A DNA stretch of 64,000 bases from E44-bin32 sp034430615 (GTDB taxonomy: Bacteria; Chloroflexota; Anaerolineae; Anaerolineales; E44-bin32). Position numbers and translations under genes: made by a program. The number at the start of each line of letters is the position of its first letter. Within the stretch, counting starts at the first letter, position 1. This document shows positions 8,796 to 16,258 of the stretch, one piece after another. The stretch is taken from contig DAOUEJ010000204.1 of the NCBI GenBank assembly GCA_034430615.1, forward strand, positions 1 to 64,000, written 5' to 3'. The notes under the pieces were generated by a model that was not told where the DNA came from, did not search any database, and saw nothing but the letters and a program-made list of their open reading frames with translations.

Positions 8796-9524
8796 ATGGA
8801 CCGGGTGGCCCACCGGGAGGCGTCCACCAGTACGTTCCGGCGTGTAACGCGGGTAGGGGCCCTGCTCATTTTCCTGGGCGCTATCCTTCTCAACAGCGCC
8901 TGCGGGCGGGATACAGCGTTCTACAGCGACATCCCGCTTACTCCGGCCTCTCTACCGGCTACCTGGACCCCAACTACAAAGCCAGTCTTCGCCCCTCCTG
9001 CGGGGTGGATACTGTTTGACTCGCAGGAGGTTGAGATCTGGCTACCGGATAGCTTCAAAGGGGGGGATCCCGAGCAAGACATCCCCGCCCTGATCGACCA
9101 GATGCGCGCCGATGGCGGGCACTTCGCCGAGGCAGCCGAGATCCTCGAATCTAACCCGGGGAGTTTTCTGCTCTGGATGTTCGACTCGGCTGAGAGCGCA
9201 TCGGCAGTGCTTACCAACCTAACGATTGTCAAGGAGATCGTACCGGTCGGGATCACAGTGGGGCAGTACCTGGAAGCAGCACAATCGCATTTTCCAGACT
9301 CCTATAATGTTATCGTTTCGGGCCCGGTCACCCTCGCGACTGAGTTCGAGACCGGACGTATCGTCCTCGAAACCAGCTATGATGGGCTGGCCATTAAAGA
9401 AATCGTATATGTTCTAAAGCTGGGGGACATCATCTACGGGTTGACTTTCGCAACGAGCGTCGAGGAGTTCGACTCGCGTCTTCCGGTGTTCAAGCAGAGC
9501 GCGGAGACATTTCAACAGCGCTGA
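8796..9524 (+). CDS. predicted lipoprotein inside the acs operon
   Basis: A 242-residue exported protein. After a charged N-terminus, residues about 23-38 form a signal segment (LLIFLGAILLNSAC) with a lipobox ending in Cys, followed by a Thr/Pro-rich linker. The rest is a mixed alpha/beta domain of unknown fold, with no recognised motif or further cysteines. AGGGAGGG just before the ATG overlaps the end of acsC, so it is translationally coupled to the corrinoid protein. An extracytoplasmic lipoprotein among cytosolic Wood-Ljungdahl genes is unexpected. I cannot assign a function. Confidence 0.8.
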   Translation: MDRVAHREASTSTFRRVTRVGALLIFLGAILLNSACGRDTAFYSDIPLTPASLPATWTPTTKPVFAPPAGWILFDSQEVEIWLPDSFKGGDPEQDIPALIDQMRADGGHFAEAAEILESNPGSFLLWMFDSAESASAVLTNLTIVKEIVPVGITVGQYLEAAQSHFPDSYNVIVSGPVTLATEFETGRIVLETSYDGLAIKEIVYVLKLGDIIYGLTFATSVEEFDSRLPVFKQSAETFQQR

Positions 9525-9561
9525 TCATGGGCTAGGTGCCCGTTCATGAAGGTAGGAAGAG

Positions 9562-9855
9562 ATGACCACCCGTATTTCCAACCTCCCGCGTGACCCCTAC
9601 CTGGGGTATGACGTTCGCCAGGTCGCGCGCTTGGCCGCCTCCTGCCTGCAGTGCGCCTCGCCTGCCCCGTGCACGCTCGCCTGCAGTCGGGAGGCTGATA
9701 TCCCGCACATTATGCGCATGGCCGGGCAAGCGGCATGTGAGGGCCTGGCGCTCTCACGCTGGTTCTGGGATGAAGAGCGTGTACAGGCTGCACGGATCAC
9801 CGATGCAATCTGCGACACGTATAACCGAGAGTACTTCTCACCGCCGGTGAAGTAA
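9562..9855 (+). CDS. small four-cysteine iron-sulfur protein (GltD/DPYD N-terminal-like)
   Basis: 97 residues. The motif C-x2-C-x5-C-x3-C at residues 28-41 (CLQCASPAPCTLAC) followed by a DIPHIM stretch closely resembles the first cluster-binding part of the N-terminal domain of glutamate synthase beta subunit, NADPH-dependent ferredoxin oxidoreductases and dihydropyrimidine dehydrogenase (Fer4_20). Here that segment stands alone, without the flavin and NADPH domains. One more Cys lies near residue 58 and a late DAICDTYN. It sits between the lipoprotein and the corrinoid activator, so an electron-transfer role in reductive activation is plausible but inferred. The flavoprotein encoded at 15050 is a possible partner. 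Confidence 0.7.
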   Translation: MTTRISNLPRDPYLGYDVRQVARLAASCLQCASPAPCTLACSREADIPHIMRMAGQAACEGLALSRWFWDEERVQAARITDAICDTYNREYFSPPVK

Positions 9856-9877
9856 TCGAGCCGGACTGGAATTAACC

Positions 9878-11818
9878 GTGGCATTACACCACATCACCAT
9901 CCAACCTGGGGGTATCGCGCTCGAGGTACCGACCGGGACGCTCGTTTCCGAAGCAGCGCAGACGGCCGGCCTCGAGATCTCCCAGCCATGCGGCGGCCAG
10001 GGACGCTGCGGCCGCTGTGCGGTGCAAGTGGATGGTGGAATCCGCCGCCGATCGACGATCCGCCTTTCCACCGATGACCTTGCTTCCGGCTGGGCACTCG
10101 CCTGCCAGGCGGTGATTGAGGGCGATGCCAGCATCACGATCCCCGAACAGGAACGCGTTGAACGCCGCCTGGTGACTGAGCAGACGGCTCGCAAGGTCGA
10201 GTTGCCCTTTCACTATGATCCGTTGGAACTGCAGCCGCTGCTCGCTTTACAGGTCAAGCTCGAGCCTCCCACCATCGAAGATTATCGTGACGACCTTACC
10301 CGCCTGGAAGACGCCCTGGCCGGCGCCGGTCATAGCCCAGCTCAGGTCCCGCTCACCATCCTGAGGGAGCTGGGATCCGTGTTGCGGGGCAGCGACTGGT
10401 CACCCTATGTACTGCTGGAGCGCTCGAGTCGCCCAAGTGAAGCGGTGCGGGTTCTGCAGGTTAGCGCCGATCCGATCGATCCGCTAGGTATTGCGCTGGA
10501 TATCGGGACGACCACCGTCACGGCCTACCTGGTGGACCTGGTCAGCGGTCAGGTTCGTGCCTCTGCCGCAGAATACAACGCTCAAATTGCGCGCGGGGAG
10601 GATGTAATCTCACGCATTATCTACGCCAGCAAGGGGAAGGGTCTTCTCGAACTGGGTGAGTTGGTGCGTGAAACTTTCTCCATGCTGCTGGAACGCCTCC
10701 AGCGCCGTACGGGTGTTTCACCTGGATCGATCCATAAGCTCACCATCTCGGGGAACACGACGATGATCCATCTCTTCCTGGGTATCCCCCCGGAAAATAT
10801 CCGTCTCACCCCCTATATCCCGGCAGTTAACCAGCCCCCGCCCTATCTAGCGGCGGACCTGGGACTGCCCATCCACCCCCTGGCCTCGGTTGATTGTCTG
10901 CCCGGCGTGGCTTCTTACGTTGGCGCTGATATCAGCGCCGGGGTACTGGCCTCCGGTCTCGCTTCGAGCGAAGCACTGACCCTCTTCATCGACGTCGGAA
11001 CCAATGGAGAGATCGTGCTCGGGACGAAAGACTGGATGCTAACCTGTGCCTGTTCGGCCGGACCAGCATTCGAAGGGGCCGGGGTGGTGGATGGTATGCG
11101 GGCAACAGAGGGTGCGATCGAAGAGTTATGGATTCACTCTACGACCTTCGAGCCCACCTACCGTGTCATCGGCAGTGGTAAGCCGCGCGGCCTGTGCGGC
11201 TCTGGCTTGATCTCCGCCCTGGCTGAGTTGTTCGTGACCGGCGTGATCGATCGGGGTGGCAGCGTCAAGCTCGACCTGGACACACCTCGCGTCCGGATGG
11301 GCGGACACGGGCCCGAATATGTCATCGCCTGGGCAGATGAGACCGAAACCGGCCACGACCTGGCCCTGACCAAGGTCGACGTCGATAACCTGATGCGAGC
11401 GAAAGCCGCCATCTACGCCGGGTACAGCGTCCTTGCCAGCGGGGTTGGCGTCGATCTGGCCGATGTCGAGCAGGTACTGGTGGGCGGATCGTTCGGAAAA
11501 TACATCAACGTGGAAAACGCCATCAAGATCGGGCTGCTTCCTGATCTGCCCTGGGACCGATTCCACTTTCTGGGAAATACATCCGTGATGGGTGCGTATA
11601 TGGCTCTGGCTTCAAGCATTGCACGGGAGCAGGTGCGCAAAGTGGCGGAGAGCATGACCTATGTCGAGCTGTCTGCTGATAATTCATTTTTCGATGCTTT
11701 TACGGCTGCGCTCTTCCTACCCCATACTGATATCACGCTCTTCCCGAGTATGGCGGAAATCTGGGAGCGAGAGAACGAGGGAGCAGCCGTGGACGAAGAA
11801 GCGGGGCCGGCAGAATGA
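9878..11818 (+). CDS. acsV: reductive activator of the corrinoid protein (RACo, ASKHA/DUF4445)
   Basis: A 646-residue ATP-dependent activator that re-reduces Co(II) corrinoid to Co(I) after accidental oxidation. Residues 1-90 form a plant-type 2Fe-2S ferredoxin domain (Cys38, Cys44, Cys47, Cys76). A linker/middle region follows to about residue 200, then an ASKHA-type ATPase domain with phosphate-binding motifs (ALDIGTTTVTAYLVDL near 206-221, and FIDVGTNGEIVLG near 369-381) and the late GGSFGKYINVENA motif. Length is typical for RACo. The GTG start at 9878 yields the ferredoxin domain directly; no longer ATG start is available. Location beside acsC/acsD matches its known substrate. Confidence 0.93.
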   Translation: MALHHITIQPGGIALEVPTGTLVSEAAQTAGLEISQPCGGQGRCGRCAVQVDGGIRRRSTIRLSTDDLASGWALACQAVIEGDASITIPEQERVERRLVTEQTARKVELPFHYDPLELQPLLALQVKLEPPTIEDYRDDLTRLEDALAGAGHSPAQVPLTILRELGSVLRGSDWSPYVLLERSSRPSEAVRVLQVSADPIDPLGIALDIGTTTVTAYLVDLVSGQVRASAAEYNAQIARGEDVISRIIYASKGKGLLELGELVRETFSMLLERLQRRTGVSPGSIHKLTISGNTTMIHLFLGIPPENIRLTPYIPAVNQPPPYLAADLGLPIHPLASVDCLPGVASYVGADISAGVLASGLASSEALTLFIDVGTNGEIVLGTKDWMLTCACSAGPAFEGAGVVDGMRATEGAIEELWIHSTTFEPTYRVIGSGKPRGLCGSGLISALAELFVTGVIDRGGSVKLDLDTPRVRMGGHGPEYVIAWADETETGHDLALTKVDVDNLMRAKAAIYAGYSVLASGVGVDLADVEQVLVGGSFGKYINVENAIKIGLLPDLPWDRFHFLGNTSVMGAYMALASSIAREQVRKVAESMTYVELSADNSFFDAFTAALFLPHTDITLFPSMAEIWERENEGAAVDEEAGPAE

Positions 11819-11846
11819 TTTCTCAACGGTATAGGAGTTGGTGACG

Positions 11847-12614
11847 ATGACGAAGACGATTGCCCTTGCGGGAAAAGGCGGAACTGGAAAGACCACGGTT
11901 GCCGCGCTCTTGATCCAAGCCTTGTTGAGGCGTGTGCCTGGGCCGCTGCTTGCGATTGACGCTGACCCGGCCACGAACCTGCACCTGGCGCTTGGCCTCC
12001 CCATGCCAACCACCGTCGGTGATGTGCGCGAAACGATGGCTGTTGAGGCGCAGAACCAGCAGCTTGGCGTCACCATAAGCCGGCACGATTATCTGACGCA
12101 TGAATTACAGATGGCGTTGGAAGAAGGTGACCAGGTTGACCTGCTCGCCATGGGCCGCCCGGAAGGCCAGGGCTGCTACTGCGCTGCCAACCATTTGCTG
12201 CGCACGATCATGGATGACATGGGCCGGCACTATCCTTACGTCATCATCGATAACGAAGCCGGGATGGAGCACATAAGCCGCCGGACCACGCGCGATGTGG
12301 ACCTGCTGCTGATCGTGAGCGACCCGACCTTACGCGGATTGATAGCGGCCGGGAGCATCCTCGAAATGTCGTATGACATCGGTGTCAATGTCCATCAGCG
12401 CTGGCTGATCCTGAACCGGGTGGTTGGAGATCTCGTGCCACCGCTCCAGGCAGCTGTTGACGACCTAGAGATTGAGATCGGGGCGATCATCCCGGCCGAT
12501 TCCCGCGTAAATGAACTTGATGCGCTTGGCGAACCACTCATCAAACTGAACGGCGATTCACCAGCCCTGCGAGCTATCCAGGAACTGACCGACTCGATCC
12601 TGCGATCGCTATAG
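11847..12614 (+). CDS. cooC: CooC-type nickel-insertion ATPase for CODH/ACS
   Basis: A 255-residue MinD/ParA-type P-loop ATPase of the CooC/AcsF group. The deviant Walker A motif GKGGTGKTT is at residues 9-17, the switch DADPATNLH near 38-46, and the nickel-binding C-x-C pair at Cys110 and Cys112 (GCYCAAN). The Walker B region reads YVIIDNEAGMEHISRR, matching CooC proteins. CooC dimers bind one nickel between their CxC motifs and load it into CODH or ACS. AGGAG at 11833-11837 best fits the ATG at 11847, not the upstream TTG/GTG. Confidence 0.93.
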   Translation: MTKTIALAGKGGTGKTTVAALLIQALLRRVPGPLLAIDADPATNLHLALGLPMPTTVGDVRETMAVEAQNQQLGVTISRHDYLTHELQMALEEGDQVDLLAMGRPEGQGCYCAANHLLRTIMDDMGRHYPYVIIDNEAGMEHISRRTTRDVDLLLIVSDPTLRGLIAAGSILEMSYDIGVNVHQRWLILNRVVGDLVPPLQAAVDDLEIEIGAIIPADSRVNELDALGEPLIKLNGDSPALRAIQELTDSILRSL

Positions 12615-12652
12615 GGTGTGCCCTGATCTCGGGGCCACCGAGGAGAGGATCC

Positions 12653-13576
12653 ATGTACAAAATCGGCGAGAACATTCACATCATTTCACCCCGCGTAAAA
12701 GAAGCACTGGCTGAGCGGGATGGGACCTTCTTCGTCGAACTGGCGCGCAAGCAGAAAGCTGCTGGCGCAGACGCCATCGACTTGAATATCGGCCCACGTA
12801 AGAAGGACGGCCCAGAGGTCGTCGAGTGGCTGGTGGATTGCATGCAGGAGGCCATTCCCGGCATGACCATCTCCTTCGACACGGTCAACCTGGCCGCGAT
12901 TGAGGTTGGCTTACAGCGCTGGGGCTCGAACGCCATCATCAACAGCACTTCAGCCGAGGAAGAACGCCTGGAGGCAGTACCCCTAGTCGCCGCTAAGTAC
13001 GGCGCCAAGTTGATCGCTCTGTGCATGGAGAAGAGCGGCATTCCGGTCAGCGCCGATGCACGCGTCGCCATCGCTATGGAGAAACTCATCCCGCGTGCAA
13101 TGGAAGTGGGCATGCCGATCGAGAACCTGCTGGTCGACCCGCTTATCCTGACCGTCTCCGGTTGCCAGGAATACGTGCCGGAAGCGATCGAAACCGTGCG
13201 CATGTTAAAGATGGTTGCTGATCCGCCGCCGATGACCGTCGTCGGTTTGTCGAACGTCTCCAATGCTGTGCCGAATGAGATGCGGCCGCTCCTGAACCGG
13301 GTATACATGGTAATGCTCATGGCTGTTGGGCTGGACGCGGCCATCCTCGATCCACTCGATCGGCAATTGATGAATGTAATCAAAGCCGTACAGGACCGTG
13401 ATGAGAGCACACCCGTGAACGCGCTTTACCTGAAGCTGTTCGACGCCGTCGCAGCGATGGAGCAGCTACAGGTTGAGCAGGTGGACATGTCCGATCCCGC
13501 CCAGGCCGAGATCTGGAAGACGGTGCAGGTACTGCTGAACAAAGTGATATACACCGATTCCTATCTGCAGTTCTGA
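12653..13576 (+). CDS. acsE: methyltetrahydrofolate:corrinoid iron-sulfur protein methyltransferase
   Basis: A 307-residue pterin-binding TIM barrel. It transfers the methyl group of 5-methyltetrahydrofolate to Co(I) of the corrinoid iron-sulfur protein. Family motifs include the N-terminal IGENIHIISP, the pterin-binding GADAIDLNIGP near residues 38-48, the SFDTVN strand, IINSTSAEE and the late VVGLSNVSNAVP. Length and motif order match AcsE. It is the last gene of the operon and is followed within 10 bases by a strong terminator. Confidence 0.95.
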   Translation: MYKIGENIHIISPRVKEALAERDGTFFVELARKQKAAGADAIDLNIGPRKKDGPEVVEWLVDCMQEAIPGMTISFDTVNLAAIEVGLQRWGSNAIINSTSAEEERLEAVPLVAAKYGAKLIALCMEKSGIPVSADARVAIAMEKLIPRAMEVGMPIENLLVDPLILTVSGCQEYVPEAIETVRMLKMVADPPPMTVVGLSNVSNAVPNEMRPLLNRVYMVMLMAVGLDAAILDPLDRQLMNVIKAVQDRDESTPVNALYLKLFDAVAAMEQLQVEQVDMSDPAQAEIWKTVQVLLNKVIYTDSYLQF

Positions 13577-13583
13577 CACACTG

Positions 13584-13611
13584 GGGCCTCGATATTCTCG
13601 AGGCCCTTTTT
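13584..13611 (+). terminator. rho-independent terminator of the acs operon
   Basis: A perfect 9-bp stem (GGGCCTCGA / TCGAGGCCC) with a 5-base TATTC loop is followed directly by TTTTT. It separates acsE from the malic enzyme gene, so those two are probably separate transcription units. Confidence 0.9.
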
Positions 13612-13659
13612 GATCTGATTAGTACGGCATTGGCTGCCGCACTGAAGGAGGTAATGCCC

Positions 13660-15021
13660 ATGGCCGAGAAGGCCCAACCGCTCAATGTGGAGGAACTGCT
13701 GGCGAAAGCCCAGCAGCCTTCAGCGGACGCGATGGTGCTTCACCCTTTTTACAAGGGGAAAGTTGAAACTGCACTGAAGTGCTGTGTCCGCGATTTCCAC
13801 GATTTCGCAATCTGGTACACGCCCGGAGTGGCTGCACCCTGCCGGGCGATCGCCGAGGATCCCGAACTGGTCTACGAGCATACCCACAAGGGCAACACAG
13901 TGGCGGTAGTCTCGGATGGGACACGGGTGCTCGGACTGGGCGATATCGGCCCCAAAGCCGGGCTGCCGGTGATGGAGGGCAAGGCGCTGCTTTATAAATA
14001 CCTGGGTGGCGTCGATGCCTGGCCGATCATGCTCGACACGAAGGACCCGGATCAGATCATCCAGACCGTGCTCCTGATCCAACCCGGTTTCGGAGGGGTA
14101 AATCTGGAGGATCTTTCGCAGCCGAAATGCTTCCGCATCCTCGACACGCTGCGTGAGCAGGCCGAGATCCCAGTCTGGCATGACGATCAGCAGGGTACGG
14201 CCACGGTCACACTGGCCGGCTTGATCAACGCCTTGAAAATCGTCGGCAAACCCATCGACGAGGCCGAGATCGTCTTCGTTGGCTCGGGTGCAGCGAATGT
14301 GGCCTGCGCCCGTCTGATCTTCCAGAGCGGGGCTAACCCGGCCCTGACGCGCATCGTCGACAGCAAGGGCATCCTGCATAAGGACCGCAAGGATCTCGAA
14401 CTGCGCAAAGCGGAGTACGTCGACAAGTGGAAGTTCTGCCAGATCACAAATGAGGAAGGACGCGAGGGCGGTATCGAGGATGCGATGCGAGGCGCCGACG
14501 TTGTAATCGCCCTCTCCAAACCCGGGCCGGGTACGATCTTGCCGGAATGGGTGCGGGGGATGGCCAAGGGCGCTATCGTCTTTGCGTGCGCTAACCCGGT
14601 GCCCGAGATCTGGCCCTGGGAGGCGATCGAGGCGGGTGCGGCTGTGGTCGCTACTGGCCGCTCGGACTTCCCGAACCAGGTCAACAACTCGCTCGGTTTT
14701 CCGGGCATCTTCCGCGGCACCCTTGATGTGCGCGCCTCTACCATTACAGATACGATGTGCATTGCTGCTGCGCATGCCCTCGCTGGCATGGCGGAGGAGA
14801 ACGGCCTGCGGGCAGACTATATCATGCCCAATATGGATGAGTGGGAGGTCTTCCCGCGCGAGGCAGCCGCTGTGGCTGCGAAAGCCGTGGAAGAAGGGCT
14901 TGCACGCATTCCCATGACCTACGAGGAAGAGTTGAAGAATGCCGAGCGGATCATCCGTCGCTCACGCGATCTTACAGCGAACATGATGCAGGAAGGCTTC
15001 ATAAAAGCCTGTGAACTCTGA
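13660..15021 (+). CDS. NAD(P)-dependent malic enzyme
   Basis: A 453-residue bacterial-type malic enzyme that converts malate to pyruvate and CO2 with reduction of NAD(P). The malic N-terminal domain contains YTPGVAAPC and GKALLYKYLGGVDA. The metal/substrate segment WHDDQQGTATV lies near residues 170-180, the Rossmann motif VFVGSGAANVACA near 206-218, and the conserved FACANPVPEI near 308-317. AGGAGG at 13646-13651 supports the ATG at 13660 with 8-base spacing. Placed just after the acetyl-CoA operon, it could connect pyruvate to C4 acids; the direction in vivo is unknown. Cofactor preference cannot be read with certainty. Confidence 0.93.
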   Translation: MAEKAQPLNVEELLAKAQQPSADAMVLHPFYKGKVETALKCCVRDFHDFAIWYTPGVAAPCRAIAEDPELVYEHTHKGNTVAVVSDGTRVLGLGDIGPKAGLPVMEGKALLYKYLGGVDAWPIMLDTKDPDQIIQTVLLIQPGFGGVNLEDLSQPKCFRILDTLREQAEIPVWHDDQQGTATVTLAGLINALKIVGKPIDEAEIVFVGSGAANVACARLIFQSGANPALTRIVDSKGILHKDRKDLELRKAEYVDKWKFCQITNEEGREGGIEDAMRGADVVIALSKPGPGTILPEWVRGMAKGAIVFACANPVPEIWPWEAIEAGAAVVATGRSDFPNQVNNSLGFPGIFRGTLDVRASTITDTMCIAAAHALAGMAEENGLRADYIMPNMDEWEVFPREAAAVAAKAVEEGLARIPMTYEEELKNAERIIRRSRDLTANMMQEGFIKACEL

Positions 15022-15049
15022 TGCGCAGGGTAAGGAGTGAGAAAATACT

Positions 15050-15949
15050 ATGTATGACTTGATCATCCTCGGCGGCGGCCCAGCCGGGCTAACCGCCACC
15101 GTCTATGCCCTACGGAAGCGTTTAAATGTCTTGCTCATCACGCGCGACCTGGGCGGAAAGACGAATTACCATCTGCAGCTGCCGTTCGTCGAGAAGCACC
15201 TCGTGATTACTGGCGCCGAGGTCGTCAGCCGCTTCGCTAACGAGATCGAGTATCTCGAGTTCTCCCGCGTCTTCGACAAGGCCGAGAAGGTGCAAAAAAC
15301 GAAAGAGGGCTTCAAGGTATCGACGCACGAAGGCGGAGAGTATGAATCGAAGGCCCTGATCGTCGCCACTGGTGCGTTGGGACGGTTGCTCAATATCCCG
15401 GGCGAGAAAGAATACATGATGCGCGGCTTGTGCTACAGCGCTGTCTCGTACGCACCTTTGTTCATCGAACGCAACGTGGTCGTGATCGGCGACACGCAGC
15501 TTGCGCTGCGCTCCGCTGCTGAACTGGCGCACATCGCCCGCGAAGTGACTCTTGTTGCACCATCTCACGGCGACCTGGATACCTCACTTGGGCGCAACGT
15601 GCTCAAGGCAGAAAATGTTAGGGTGATGGAAGGCTACCGTGTGAATGAGGTCAAGGGCGACGAGTATGCCCGGCGTATCCTGGTCAGCAAAAATGGCGAT
15701 TCAACCGAATTGGAGGCAGATGCTTTCTTCGTTGAACTCGAGCTTGAGCCCCAATCCGAGATTGTCTCCGGAATGGTAGCGCGCGATGACCGCAACAGGA
15801 TCATGATCGATGGCCGCAACCGGACGTCAACCGAGGGGCTTTTCGCCGCCGGTGATGTGACCGATGTCATCGCCGAGCAGGTTTTAATCTCGGTCGGGGA
15901 GGGTGCAAAAGCCGCCCTCTCGGCGTACGAGTACCTGCTGCAGCTGTAA
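15050..15949 (+). CDS. thioredoxin-reductase-like FAD/NAD(P) oxidoreductase lacking CxxC
   Basis: A 299-residue two-domain flavoprotein. FAD binding is shown by LIILGGGPAGLTATVYA at residues 4-20 and by the C-terminal GLFAAGDVTD near 262-271. The redox-active CxxC of thioredoxin reductases is missing: the equivalent segment reads LCYSAVSY with one cysteine. The second nucleotide-binding loop (VVVIGDTQLALRSA) departs from the usual GxGxxA. It is therefore not a standard TrxR; a ferredoxin/flavodoxin-NAD(P) reductase or another electron-transfer role is more likely. It lies 28 bases after the malic enzyme gene and is probably cotranscribed with it. Confidence 0.82.
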   Translation: MYDLIILGGGPAGLTATVYALRKRLNVLLITRDLGGKTNYHLQLPFVEKHLVITGAEVVSRFANEIEYLEFSRVFDKAEKVQKTKEGFKVSTHEGGEYESKALIVATGALGRLLNIPGEKEYMMRGLCYSAVSYAPLFIERNVVVIGDTQLALRSAAELAHIAREVTLVAPSHGDLDTSLGRNVLKAENVRVMEGYRVNEVKGDEYARRILVSKNGDSTELEADAFFVELELEPQSEIVSGMVARDDRNRIMIDGRNRTSTEGLFAAGDVTDVIAEQVLISVGEGAKAALSAYEYLLQL

Positions 15950-15967
15950 ATAAAAGACACAGATCAT

Positions 15968-15995
15968 GTAGGGGCGCATGGCGATGCGCCCCTAC
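15968..15995. repeat. 28-bp palindromic repeat, copy 1 (GTAGGGGC…GCCCCTAC)
   Basis: Perfect 12-bp arms (GTAGGGGCGCAT / ATGCGCCCCTAC) enclose GGCG. It shares the first and last eight bases with two further copies within 260 bases, while the centre differs. It lies just downstream of the flavoprotein gene. Confidence 0.9.
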
Positions 15996-16069
15996 GGTAT
16001 CCAGATGACACATCACATGTATGGGAATGGTAGTCCCTGGCTGTCGCGGTAGTTGGAATTTCCCAACTT

Positions 16070-16097
16070 GTAGGGGCACGATGCATCGTGCCCCTAC
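16070..16097. repeat. 28-bp palindromic repeat, copy 2
   Basis: A perfect 14+14 palindrome with no loop, centre ACGATGCATCGT, and the shared ends GTAGGGGC and GCCCCTAC. Just before it, AGTTGG/CCAACT (near 16051-16068) forms another small hairpin. Confidence 0.9.
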
Positions 16098-16196
16098 GCT
16101 GTCCTTTGCGACCTCCTGCCTCTTAATATTGCCATCTCACCCAACTACAACAGATGCGCATTACCATCTGTCCCTTCGAGATTTCAGATTTCCCAT

Positions 16197-16224
16197 GTAG
16201 GGGCGACCGGCCGGTCGCCCCTAC
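16197..16224. repeat. 28-bp palindromic repeat, copy 3
   Basis: A perfect 14+14 palindrome with centre GACCGGCCGGTC and the same conserved ends as the other copies. The whole stretch from 15950 to 16258 contains no gene; it lies between convergent transcription units, and the hairpins may also help terminate both. Confidence 0.9.
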
Positions 16225-16258
16225 GATAATCAGATGGACAATTACAGCGGGATTCGGA

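Noticed and set aside
13720..14775. Long minus-strand frame (351 residues) antisense to malic enzyme
   Set aside because: Malic enzyme motifs are unmistakable on the plus strand; high-GC codon bias commonly leaves such long antisense frames open.
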